Assembly: GCA_025362615.1 (NCBI GenBank)
Contig: JANYFQ010000078.1
Span: 1-9,146, forward strand
Source: Hymenobacter sp.
GTDB lineage: Bacteria; Bacteroidota; Bacteroidia; Cytophagales; Hymenobacteraceae
DNA: 9,146 nucleotides
Reading direction: 5' to 3'
Of this stretch, positions 1 to 6,058 are shown piece after piece. The notes under the pieces are model-generated. The model made no database searches. It was not told where the DNA came from and saw only the letters and a program-made list of their open reading frames with translations. Made by a program: the position numbers and the translations under genes. Position 1 is the first letter of the stretch, and each line of letters opens with the position of its first letter.

Positions 1-45
1 CATGAACCGCCTCGGCTTGCCCGATGCGCCGGCCACGGCCGCCGC
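1..45 (+). repeat. Exact inverted copy of the paaB 5' region, at the window edge
   Basis: These 45 bases equal the reverse complement of 1570-1614, the stretch of paaB that encodes its residues from about Met9 to Ala23. Identity stops at base 46 on the right. It may continue left of the window, so the full size is unknown. Read on the plus strand it encodes MNRLGLPDAPATAAA, then diverges and meets a stop at 83-85. This could be the tail of a convergent plus-strand reading frame or a non-coding duplication. Nothing else is recognised in 1-93; no paaD-like start is visible downstream of paaC. Confidence 0.85.
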
Positions 46-93
46 GCCAGCGGCGTATCCGTTCCATCCGTCAAATTCTTTGTAATCTGCGGT

Positions 94-843
94 TTACCAA
101 TCAGCCGTCGGGTCCAACCGAAACACCTCGGCCATTTCGTCCAGCAGTGGCTGCAAATGCGCTGTGTGCCCGCCGTGCCGGCCGCCGCTTACGGGCGTAA
201 GAATGAGCGTATCGGGTAGCACTAATTCAGTCTTAGCCAACACCTTGCTGATGCTTTCCAACCAGCGGGCCTCCAATTCCTTCTCACCAATGAACAGGCC
301 GGTGCCGATGATTTCCGGCTCCATGTCGGTGGTTTCAAAAATGCCCAGCGCGTAGGGCATCGTGAAATCCAGGCTGCGCTGCATCCGCTCGATGGCTTCG
401 TCGGTGGCCGTGCCGAGGCGTTTAACCCAGGTGTTGGCGTGGAGGGCGTGGTATTTCAGCTCGCCGCGCAGCTTGCGGGCTACTTGCGCCAGCGGCTCAA
501 AGGTGCTGGTGGCCAGGGCCTCGAAGCGCAGTAGCTCGGCATGGTCGAAGAGGAAGTGGCGGATGAGGCTGAAGTCGTACTCGCCGATGGGCAGCTCCAC
601 CAACTGGCAGCAATGGAACTGCGGGGCGTTGCGGGTGAATGCCACCGTGTCGGGTTCGGATTCACCGAGTTGGTGGAGCAGGCCGTAGAGTTGCAACGAG
701 TGGCCCAACTTGTCCTGCGCCATGCTCGAAAAGGCAATGTCTTCTTCGAGGATGGGGCCGAGGCCGTTCCATTCGGAGTTGCGGTGGCCGAGAATAAGCT
801 GGTCGTCGGCGAGGCGATAAAGGAGGTCAAGTTGAGGAGTCAT
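94..843 (-). CDS. paaC: 1,2-phenylacetyl-CoA epoxidase, structural subunit PaaC
   Basis: PaaC is the non-catalytic ferritin-like partner of PaaA in the multicomponent monooxygenase that epoxidises the ring of phenylacetyl-CoA, the first committed step of aerobic phenylacetate breakdown. The 249-aa product has the usual family length. It opens with the typical LADDQLILGHRNSEW stretch (about residues 11-25), followed by GPILEEDIAF, and has KYHALHANTWVKRLG mid-protein and HTAHLQPLLDEM near the C-terminus. The ATG at 843 is chosen because the family alignment begins almost at once. No ribosome binding site is obvious; instead the bases just upstream are the end of a REP hairpin (846-989). It is the last visible gene of the leftward tetR-paaA-paaB-paaC run. 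The call rests on recalled family motifs and gene order. Confidence 0.93.
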   Translation of the reverse strand: MTPQLDLLYRLADDQLILGHRNSEWNGLGPILEEDIAFSSMAQDKLGHSLQLYGLLHQLGESEPDTVAFTRNAPQFHCCQLVELPIGEYDFSLIRHFLFDHAELLRFEALATSTFEPLAQVARKLRGELKYHALHANTWVKRLGTATDEAIERMQRSLDFTMPYALGIFETTDMEPEIIGTGLFIGEKELEARWLESISKVLAKTELVLPDTLILTPVSGGRHGGHTAHLQPLLDEMAEVFRLDPTADW

Positions 844-845
844 GC

Positions 846-989
846 GAGGTAGCGCGGGTTTTCAACCCGCGCGTAAGAACGTCAGTGCAATGGGTTTGGG
901 GCGAGGCGGCCGGTGAATCAGGCGTTGGCCGGGCGTTTCGGCCGGACCTGACGTGCTGAGGCGCGGGTTGAAAACCCGCGTTACCCCTC
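846..989. repeat. REP doublet (REPIN-like) between paaB and paaC
   Basis: Two inverted copies of a short palindrome bound this gap. The left hairpin is GCGCGGGTT-TTC-AACCCGCGC (852-872); the right is GCGCGGGTT-GAA-AACCCGCG (961-980). The outer flanks are also inverted: GAGGTA on the left, TTACCCCTC on the right. The spacer holds a further GGCCGGGCGTTTCGGCC hairpin and an ACGTCAG/CTGACGT pair, so the whole segment could fold as one structure. The right edge contains the paaB stop codon (981-983), and the left edge ends 2 bases before the paaC ATG. The same unit recurs at 4890-4984. Confidence 0.85.
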
Positions 990-1637
990 GTTTTTAAACC
1001 GGTCAATCCGGTCCTGCACTTTGTAGGAAATGGCTTCGCGGTACTTTTTCTCCGGCGTACTGGCCCAGATATCGCGGTCCTCGTCGTCGGAGCGCAAAAT
1101 ATCGGCCGAGCGAATGGCCCACACGTTCACCACCGGCCGCATGGCCCCGAACACGGCCGAGGCTACCTGCAAAGCTTCGGCGGGCGAAACGGCCCGCACC
1201 TTGCCGACGTGTGCCTGGGCCTTGCCGCGCTTTTTGAGGTGGAAAATGTCGTAATCTTCCTCGTCTGTCGCGTGGGCCAGGGCATCGGCTGCTGTCGTGT
1301 CGGCTGGTTCGGGTCCAGTCCCCGTCGCCACCGGCGGCAGCGTGTCGTAGGCCGATTCTTGGTCGCCGACGTAGGCCGTGACGGTGATGGCGCTCGTGGG
1401 CACCACCCACAGCCCGGTGCAGGCAAAGCGCCGGCTAAACTGCTCTTTGGCAAAGAGAAACGCCACGTCTGCCTCCGGCGCGTGTACCGGCCCCACGTAG
1501 GTGTAGGCCGCGTTTTCCTTCTTCTGATGAAACACCTCGTAGGTCTCAAACTGGTCGAGGGCCTGCTTGGCGGCGGCCGTGGCCGGCGCATCGGGCAAGC
1601 CGAGGCGGTTCATGCGCGGGTCGTGGGAGGTTATCAT
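981..1637 (-). CDS. paaB: Phenylacetyl-CoA epoxidase subunit PaaB, two tandem PaaB domains
   Basis: PaaB is a small subunit that bridges PaaA-PaaC units in the epoxidase. This 218-aa product is about twice the usual length of roughly 95 aa. It carries two PaaB-like domains: one at residues 30-90 (FETYEVFHQKKENAAYTYVG, then LFAKEQFSRRFACTGLWVV) and one at 129-184 (YDIFHLKKRGKAQAHVGKV, then VNVWAIRSADIL). An Ala/Thr/Pro-rich linker joins them, and a charged tail (186-218) includes TPEKKYREA. The ATG at 1637 lies 5 bases from a palindromic repeat. Met9 (ATG at 1613-1611) is a possible alternative start, and the first 45 bases of the window copy the sequence from just before it. The stop codon lies inside a REP hairpin. 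Function follows from domain similarity and position; whether both domains are active is unknown. Confidence 0.9.
   Translation of the reverse strand: MITSHDPRMNRLGLPDAPATAAAKQALDQFETYEVFHQKKENAAYTYVGPVHAPEADVAFLFAKEQFSRRFACTGLWVVPTSAITVTAYVGDQESAYDTLPPVATGTGPEPADTTAADALAHATDEEDYDIFHLKKRGKAQAHVGKVRAVSPAEALQVASAVFGAMRPVVNVWAIRSADILRSDDEDRDIWASTPEKKYREAISYKVQDRIDRFKNEG
1570..1614 (-). repeat. paaB segment duplicated in inverted orientation at 1-45
   Basis: This is the in-gene partner of the 45-bp copy at the left window edge. Matching ends at 1570, inside the codons for Ala-Lys-Gln. The other boundary cannot be seen because the copy reaches base 1. Confidence 0.85.
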
Positions 1638-1642
1638 TTTTT

Positions 1643-1755
1643 CAATGAGTGAATGAGTGAATGAGCGAGTGAGTGAATTGCTAGTTGGCAGTGCGGCACC
1701 TTGCGTTACCAGACTATCAATTCACTCATTCACTCATTTACTCACTCACTCATTG
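1643..1755. repeat. Long palindrome of GAATGAGT-like units between paaA and paaB
   Basis: A left arm (1643-1680) of AATGAGTG-type units and a right arm (1718-1755) of CACTCATT-type units form an inverted repeat, with 33 of the 37 core arm positions complementary. The 37-base centre contains CTTGCGT and ACTATCAATTCAC. The element fills nearly the whole 122-bp gap, ending 4 bases from the paaA stop and starting 5 bases upstream of the paaB ATG. A diverged second copy lies at 2782-2890. Transcribed, it would form a long imperfect hairpin within the paa message. Confidence 0.9.
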
Positions 1756-1759
1756 GAAA

Positions 1760-2758
1760 CTACGCCAGTGGCTGCACATACTTGCGCTCGGTCTTCGAGG
1801 CGCTGAGGGCGCGGCGCACCCAGGCACCGTTTTCTTCGGCGGCGCGGCGCACCGCGATGCGTTCGGCGTTGCAGGGGCCGCCGCCGTTGATGACGCGCTT
1901 GAAGTCTTCCCAGTCCGGCTCGGTGAATTCCCATTGGCCGGTGGCGTCGTTTTTGGCCAGTTTTTCGTCGGGCACGGTCAGGCCGATTTCCCAGATTTTG
2001 GGCACGTACATATCCAGAAACTGGTTGCGGCAATCGTCGTTGGTGGCCATTTTTACCTTCCAACGCATGAGTATTTCGGTGTGAACCGACATTTTATCGC
2101 TCGGGCCGAAAAACGTCATAATCGCCGGCCACCAGCGGTTGAGGGCCGCCTGCATCATTTCGCGCTGGATTTTGGTGCCCGTGGCCAGGTGAACCACCGC
2201 GTCGTGCCCGTACTTGAGGTGAAAAGCTTCTTCGGCGCAAATCCGCTCCAGGGCGCGGCAGTAGGGGCCGTAGCTGCCTTTGGCGTTAGCCATTTGGTTC
2301 ACGATGGCCCCGGCATCTATCAGCCACGAAATCACGTTGCTATCGGCCCAGGTGGGGGTGGGGTAGTTGAAGACGTTGCTGTACTTGCTCTTGCCGTTGA
2401 TGAGGTCCACAAGCATTTCTTCGCGGGTTTTGCCCAGCGTCTCGGCGGCCGAATACAGCAGTTGGGCGTGGCCTACTTCGTCCTGCACCTTGGCCATTTG
2501 GGCCATTTTGCGCCGAAAGCCGGGGGCGCGGGTAATCCAGGTGCCCTCGGGCAGCGAGCCGATGATTTCGGAGTGCGCGTGCTGCTCAATCATCCGGGTG
2601 AGCTGCTTGCGGTAGAGCGCCGGCATCCAGTCGGTTGGCTCAATTTTTTCGCCCCGCGCAATGCGGGCCTCAAAGGCCGCGAGCAGGGTGGGGTCTTCGT
2701 TTTCCAGGCCGGTGGGGGCGTTGGTCGGCAGGTCGTGGGTGCTGGCGGAACCGTACAT
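1760..2758 (-). CDS. paaA: 1,2-phenylacetyl-CoA epoxidase, catalytic di-iron subunit PaaA
   Basis: PaaA binds phenylacetyl-CoA and uses a di-iron centre and O2 to form the ring 1,2-epoxide in the cytoplasm, with electrons from PaaE. The 332-aa protein keeps the expected ferritin-like ligand pattern: Glu64 in HAHSEIIGSLPEGTW, Glu94 and His97 in KVQDEVGHAQLL, Asp148 in SWLIDAG, and Glu177 and His180 in EEAFHLKYGHD. The spacing matches what I recall for E. coli PaaA with an offset of about 22 residues; Lys90 fits the conserved lysine four residues before the glutamate. The length is close to the family norm apart from a slightly extended N-terminus. It is preceded by the TetR-type regulator on the same strand across a 127-bp repeat-filled gap with no clear promoter, so co-transcription is likely. 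Confidence 0.96.
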   Translation of the reverse strand: MYGSASTHDLPTNAPTGLENEDPTLLAAFEARIARGEKIEPTDWMPALYRKQLTRMIEQHAHSEIIGSLPEGTWITRAPGFRRKMAQMAKVQDEVGHAQLLYSAAETLGKTREEMLVDLINGKSKYSNVFNYPTPTWADSNVISWLIDAGAIVNQMANAKGSYGPYCRALERICAEEAFHLKYGHDAVVHLATGTKIQREMMQAALNRWWPAIMTFFGPSDKMSVHTEILMRWKVKMATNDDCRNQFLDMYVPKIWEIGLTVPDEKLAKNDATGQWEFTEPDWEDFKRVINGGGPCNAERIAVRRAAEENGAWVRRALSASKTERKYVQPLA

Positions 2759-2781
2759 GGGGCAATAAGTAAATGTGGTTT

Positions 2782-2890
2782 AATGAGTGAATGAGTGAGT
2801 GAGCGAATGAGTGAATTGTTAGTTGAGGTGGGTTGTCTTGCGTCATCGCAGTATCAATTCACTCATTCACTCATTCAAAATTCACTCATT
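2782..2890. repeat. Second GAATGAGT-type palindrome, between tetR and paaA
   Basis: The left arm (2782-2818) of AATGAGTG-like units and the right arm (2855-2890) of CACTCATT-like units are inverted copies. The 36-base centre shares TAGTTG, CTTGCGT and TATCAATTCAC with the centre of the 1643-1755 copy, so the two have a common origin and are not independent microsatellites. The right end overlaps the regulator's 3' end: its stop TGA (2888-2886) is read from the repeat unit CAATGAGTG. Confidence 0.9.
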
Positions 2891-3476
2891 GAAAAAGAAG
2901 CCCGCCAAGCAGCTGCTCGGCCAGGCGGTGGGCTACTTCGTCGGGGGTAAGTTTGCCGTCGGGGCGGTACCAGGTGGGGAGCCAGTTGAGGCTGGCCAGG
3001 AGCGTAAGGGCAGCAAAGGCAGGGTCGGGGCAGTGCAACTCGCCGGCGGCGGTGCCTTGCTGCACGAGGGCTCGAAAACCAGCTTCGTAGCGGTCGCGCA
3101 GGGTTACAAACTCGGTGCGGGCCGGCTCGGACAGGTGCCGCCACTCGTGCAGAAACACGGTGCTGGCGGCCACGTCCTGGGTCAGAACCCGAACGTGGGC
3201 CTCAATGGCCTGGCGCAGGCGCTGGGCCACGGGCTGGCCATCGTCGGTGGTGGCAGCGGCGAAGGCGGCAAAAAAATCCTCGGCCAGCCCGAAGCACACG
3301 CGGTGCAAAATTTCTTCCTTCGAACGGACGTGCGAATACAAACTGCCGGCTTCCAGGCCCACGGCCAGGGCCAACTCGCGCATACTGGTGGCCGCAAAGC
3401 CCTGTGCCCGAAACAACGCCGTGGCCGTGCCATCAATCTGGGCTTTGCGCGAACGAAGAGGAGCAGCAACGGACAT
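2886..3476 (-). CDS. TetR-family repressor, PaaR-like
   Basis: This is a 196-aa TetR-type DNA-binding regulator. Residues about 7-55 form the helix-turn-helix domain (ALFRAQGFAATSMRELALAVGLEAGSLYSHVRSKEEIL, given here as a stretch of key motifs: GFAATSMRELA, then GLEAGSLYSHVRSKEEIL). The remaining helical C-terminal domain would bind a ligand. The ATG at 3476 is chosen because a Bacteroidota promoter -7 box lies at 3504-3497, just upstream; a longer reading from TTG at 3527 would start upstream of the transcription start. The gene leads the paaABC run on the same strand. A palindrome in its promoter matches the PaaR site recalled from Thermus. I infer repression relieved by phenylacetyl-CoA and autoregulation. 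A TetR regulator for another acyl-CoA pathway is the main alternative. Confidence 0.85.
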   Translation of the reverse strand: MSVAAPLRSRKAQIDGTATALFRAQGFAATSMRELALAVGLEAGSLYSHVRSKEEILHRVCFGLAEDFFAAFAAATTDDGQPVAQRLRQAIEAHVRVLTQDVAASTVFLHEWRHLSEPARTEFVTLRDRYEAGFRALVQQGTAAGELHCPDPAFAALTLLASLNWLPTWYRPDGKLTPDEVAHRLAEQLLGGLLFQ

Positions 3477-3496
3477 GAGCGGGCGGTAAAGTTTTG

Positions 3497-3528
3497 CAAA
3501 GATAGGCTTGCTAACGCTCGTTAGCAAA
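3497..3528 (-). promoter_or_regulatory. Promoter of the tetR-paa operon
   Basis: On the minus strand, TTTG (3528-3525) is followed after exactly 20 bases by TATCTTTG (3504-3497). This is a full match to the Bacteroidota -33 TTTG / -7 TAnnTTTG pattern. Transcription should begin near 3491, leaving a leader of roughly 15 bases before the ATG at 3476. Confidence 0.85.
3508..3527. promoter_or_regulatory. TetR/PaaR-type operator palindrome
   Basis: TTGCTAACG-CT-CGTTAGCAA is a perfect 9-bp inverted repeat with a 2-bp centre. It occupies the spacer between the -33 and -7 boxes of the regulator's promoter, where bound repressor would block RNA polymerase. Its core CTAACGCTCGTTAG fits the CNAACGNNCGTTNG site I recall for Thermus thermophilus PaaR. 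No second copy is seen in the window, including upstream of paaA. Confidence 0.85.
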
Positions 3529-3627
3529 AAAATGTTTGGGCGAAGACGGGTTGGTTTTCAGATTGTGGCGGCTGAGAGTCAGGCGCTGGGTCGAACAATA
3601 CGCGTTGCTGCGTCATAATCTTTTAAC

Positions 3628-3658
3628 CTGGCCTGAGGCGGCATCCGCCGTACCTTTG
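3628..3658 (+). promoter_or_regulatory. Promoter of the T9SS-exported protein gene
   Basis: TACCTTTG (3651-3658) matches the TAnnTTTG -7 consensus exactly. A weak -33 element (CTG, 3628-3630) lies 20 bases upstream. The expected start near 3665 gives a leader of about 27 bases before the ATG at 3692. A short GGCGG-CAT-CCGCC hairpin lies in the spacer. The rest of the divergent region, 3529-3627, shows nothing recognisable. Confidence 0.65.
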
Positions 3659-3691
3659 TAGCACTCACCCCTTGTTTACCACCCAGGTTTT

Positions 3692-4825
3692 ATGAAAAAA
3701 CATTACCTCATGCTTCCGGCGGCCCTGCTGCTGGCCGGTGCGGCCCACGCCCAGGGCACCGAATTATTCTTTTCGGAATACAACGAAGGAGCGCACCAAA
3801 CGGGCACTACCTACGGCGGCACGGCCCCGTCGATGGGCCAGGAGCGGGCCATTGAAATTTTCAACCCGACCCGCAACACGGTCAATCTGGATGCCTATTC
3901 TATTCGTCGCTACAGCAATGGCAGCCCCCTTGGCAGCCCGGCCGTGGAAGAAGAGCGCCTGATTCGCACCACCGGTGCCAATACCCTGGCCCGCCAAACC
4001 ACTTTTGTAGTGGCCAACCCCACCGCAACCCTGCCCGACATCCTGCGGGCTACCAGTATGTTGAGCGCCGCACGCCAGTCGGGCGTAAACGCGGCCAACC
4101 CCGGTGTCATTCAAGTGGGCGGCACGGTGCATTTCAACGGCGACGACGCGATGGCCCTTGTGCGCTACCCAAGCAACACCGCAGGCCAGCCCAACGTGGC
4201 GGCCGGTGTTATTGTGGATATTTTTGGGGTGATTGGCGAGCAGCCCGCCGACAACGGCGGGGCCTGGAGCAGCGGCGCTATTCCCAACAACGTCACGTCG
4301 GCCAACCAGTCGCTCGTGCGCAAGCCCAACATTTCCAGCGGTGTACGCACCAACCCGTTGCCCCAAAACGTGGCGGGCAGTATGCCCGTTGTGCGCACAC
4401 CCGGCGGCTACGACATTGCGGCCGAATGGACTGCGTATTCGACGGCTTACAACGGCCCGCCCGTGCCGCCGTCCACTTCGCCCAGCCTCAACCCCGGCGG
4501 GCAGAGCTACGCCAACCTCGGCACCCACGCCTACACCGGCACCGTGGGTACGCACGGCCCGCTGGCCACGCTCGAAAAATTCAACAACGGCATCAGCCTC
4601 TACCCCAACCCGGCCACCGGCACGGCTACCGTGGAACTGAAGGACGTGAAGGTGGGCAACATCGTGGTCATCAACCACCTCGGGCAGCGCATCGAAGCTC
4701 AGCCGGCCGTTGGTGCCCAGCGCGTTACCCTCGACGTATCGGGCCTGAAAACGGGCCTCTACTTCGTGAAATTCATCAGTGCTGACGAGCAAACCACCAT
4801 CTACAAAACCTTGCAGGTGCAATAG
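3692..4825 (+). CDS. Secreted lamin-tail-like protein with T9SS sorting domain
   Basis: This 377-aa exported protein starts with a Sec signal peptide (residues 1-20, cleavage after AHA). A lamin-tail-like (LTD) region follows: ELFFSEYNEG near residue 24, RAIEIFNPTRNTVNLDAYSIRRY, then FVVANPTA and NGDDAMALVR. The C-terminus from about residue 301 (LYPNPATGTATVEL, VINHLGQRI, LDVSGLKTGLYFVKF, ending KTLQVQ) is a typical type A T9SS sorting domain. It directs passage through the outer membrane and usually attachment to the cell surface or release. Such LTD openings often precede extracellular nuclease or adhesin modules, but no catalytic domain is present here. It has its own promoter and terminator, so it is a single-gene unit. 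The substrate or partner is unknown. Confidence 0.88.
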   Translation: MKKHYLMLPAALLLAGAAHAQGTELFFSEYNEGAHQTGTTYGGTAPSMGQERAIEIFNPTRNTVNLDAYSIRRYSNGSPLGSPAVEEERLIRTTGANTLARQTTFVVANPTATLPDILRATSMLSAARQSGVNAANPGVIQVGGTVHFNGDDAMALVRYPSNTAGQPNVAAGVIVDIFGVIGEQPADNGGAWSSGAIPNNVTSANQSLVRKPNISSGVRTNPLPQNVAGSMPVVRTPGGYDIAAEWTAYSTAYNGPPVPPSTSPSLNPGGQSYANLGTHAYTGTVGTHGPLATLEKFNNGISLYPNPATGTATVELKDVKVGNIVVINHLGQRIEAQPAVGAQRVTLDVSGLKTGLYFVKFISADEQTTIYKTLQVQ

Positions 4826-4852
4826 GTTGAGTAGAATACCGTAATTTTGTGG

Positions 4853-4883
4853 AAGGGAGGGAAGCAATTCCCTCCCTTTTTTT
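4853..4883 (+). terminator. Rho-independent terminator after the T9SS protein gene
   Basis: GGGAGGGAA (4855-4863), loop GCAA, TTCCCTCCC (4868-4876), then a run of seven T. The stem extends with the AA/TT flanks. It lies about 30 bases after the stop codon and separates this gene from thiL. Confidence 0.92.
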
Positions 4884-4889
4884 GTGCCG

Positions 4890-4984
4890 TATCGCGGGTT
4901 TTCAACCCGCGCAGTGCCGGTTTTTTTGGGCGAAAGTTTTTGTTTTTTACTCTTCACGCGCGGGTTGAAAGCCCGCGCTACCTC
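4890..4984. repeat. REP doublet (REPIN-like) abutting the thiL start codon
   Basis: The left hairpin is CGCGGGTT-TTC-AACCCGCG (4893-4911); the right is GCGCGGGTT-GAA-AGCCCGCGC (4958-4978). They are in inverted orientation around a T-rich 45-base spacer. The right flank CTACCTC matches the left flank of the 846-989 element when inverted. The thiL ATG follows immediately at 4985, so any thiL leader from an upstream promoter would contain the right hairpin. Confidence 0.85.
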
Positions 4985-6013
4985 ATGGCTGAACTTACTC
5001 CGCTCGCTGCCCTCGGCGAATTTGCGCTCATCAACCGGCTCAAAAAAAACATTGCTACCACCCAGGCCAGCACGGTGCTGGGTATTGGCGACGACGCGGC
5101 CATCATCGCCCCGGCTGCCGGGCAGGAAGTAGTCGTGACCACCGATTTACTGGTCGAAGGCATTCATTTCGACCTCTCGTTTTGCCCGTTGCGGCACCTG
5201 GGCTACAAAGCCGTAGCCGTGAACGTGTCGGACGTAGCGGCGATGAACGCCACGCCGACCCAAATCGTGGTGGGGCTGGCCGCGCCTTCGCGCTTCACGG
5301 TGGAGGCGGTGGAGGAATTATACGCCGGAATGCGCCTGGCCTGCGAAGCCTACGGCGTTGATTTGGTGGGCGGCGACACCACAAGCAGCCGCGCCGGGCT
5401 GCTGATTTCCGTCACGGCCCTGGGGCAGGTGGCGGCGGGGCAAGCCGTGCGGCGCAGCGGCGGGCAGCCCACCGATATTTTGTGTGTGTCCGGCGACCTC
5501 GGCGCGGCCTACCTCGGGCTGCAAGTGCTGGAGCGCGAAAAACAGGTTTTCCTGGCCGACAACGATGCCCAGCCCGAACTAGCTGATTACGAGTACGTGG
5601 TGCAGCGCCAACTGCGCCCCGAAGCCCGGCTCGACATTATCCACGAGCTGCGCGAATTGGGCATCGTGCCCACCAGTATGATTGACGTGTCGGATGGGCT
5701 GGCTTCGGAAATCCTGCACCTGTGCGCGGCCAGCGGCACCGGGGCGCGGCTGTTTTCCGAGTTCATCCCCTTGGCCAACCCCGCCCTCGAAGTGGCCGCC
5801 GAGTTCAACCTCGACCCGATAATGTGCGCCCTGAACGGCGGCGAGGACTACGAACTGCTGTTCACCATTTCGGTAAATGACCACGCCAAAATCAAAAACC
5901 ACCCCGACATCACGGTGATTGGCCACTTGAGCGACTTGTCGGATGGGGTGAATTTAATTGCCAAAGGCGGCAACGCCGTGCCGCTGCAGGCGCAGGGGTG
6001 GACGGCCTTTTGA
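4985..6013 (+). CDS. thiL: Thiamine-monophosphate kinase ThiL
   Basis: ThiL phosphorylates thiamine monophosphate with ATP to make the cofactor thiamine diphosphate. The 342-aa product has the family length and its Mg-nucleotide and substrate motifs in order: GIGDDAAI (33-40), TTDLLVEGIHFD (52-63), KAVAVNVSDVAAM (75-87), LVGGDTT (127-133), VSGDLGAAYLG (168-178), MIDVSDGLASE (232-242) and LNGGEDYELLF (283-293). The ATG at 4985 is chosen: upstream frame to a TTG at 4847 would run through a terminator and a REP hairpin and adds no family residues. There is no Shine-Dalgarno or clear promoter nearby, and no TPP riboswitch is visible. The gene stands alone, with no other thi gene in the window. 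Confidence 0.96.
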   Translation: MAELTPLAALGEFALINRLKKNIATTQASTVLGIGDDAAIIAPAAGQEVVVTTDLLVEGIHFDLSFCPLRHLGYKAVAVNVSDVAAMNATPTQIVVGLAAPSRFTVEAVEELYAGMRLACEAYGVDLVGGDTTSSRAGLLISVTALGQVAAGQAVRRSGGQPTDILCVSGDLGAAYLGLQVLEREKQVFLADNDAQPELADYEYVVQRQLRPEARLDIIHELRELGIVPTSMIDVSDGLASEILHLCAASGTGARLFSEFIPLANPALEVAAEFNLDPIMCALNGGEDYELLFTISVNDHAKIKNHPDITVIGHLSDLSDGVNLIAKGGNAVPLQAQGWTAF

Positions 6014-6027
6014 GGACGAAAGGGCGT

Positions 6028-6056
6028 TGTACCACCAAGCTGTGCTTGGTGGTACA
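6028..6056. terminator. Perfect hairpin between convergent genes
   Basis: TGTACCACCAAGC, loop TGT, GCTTGGTGGTACA: a 13-bp perfect stem 14 bases after the thiL stop and 2 bases before the stop of the convergent lipoprotein gene. Position suggests a bidirectional terminator, but neither side has a T run, so it may instead be a copy of a palindromic genomic repeat. Confidence 0.6.
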
Positions 6057-6058
6057 GC

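Noticed and set aside
2..85. Plus-strand 27-codon ORF MNRLGLPDAPATAAA... as a gene
   Set aside because: Its first 15 codons are the inverted copy of paaB and the rest is unrecognised; its true beginning may lie outside the window, so it cannot be called.
1685..2794. Long plus-strand open frame (369 codons) opposite paaA
   Set aside because: It is an antisense shadow of the GC-rich paaA codons; the minus frame encodes an intact di-iron PaaA.
1643..2890. CRISPR array from the repeated GAGTGAAT units
   Set aside because: Units are contiguous with no spacers, and they are arranged as two palindromes in separate gaps with a shared centre; no cas gene is present.
3477..3527. Longer TetR protein starting at TTG 3527
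   Set aside because: This start lies in the operator, upstream of the -7 box, so it would not be on the transcript.
4842..4849. TAATTTTG, a perfect TAnnTTTG match, as a thiL promoter
   Set aside because: It lacks a -33 box at the right spacing and lies directly before the strong terminator at 4853-4883, which would stop the transcript.
3764..4957. Long minus-strand open frame opposite the T9SS protein gene
   Set aside because: It is a shadow frame running through the terminator; the plus frame has a signal peptide, a sorting domain and a promoter.
4847..4984. Longer ThiL starting at TTG 4847
   Set aside because: The extra residues are translated from a terminator and a REP hairpin and match nothing in the family; the ATG at 4985 begins the ThiL fold properly.
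4826..4984. TPP riboswitch upstream of thiL
   Set aside because: The conserved CUGAGA and ACCUGA-type cores are absent; the gap holds only the terminator and the REP doublet.
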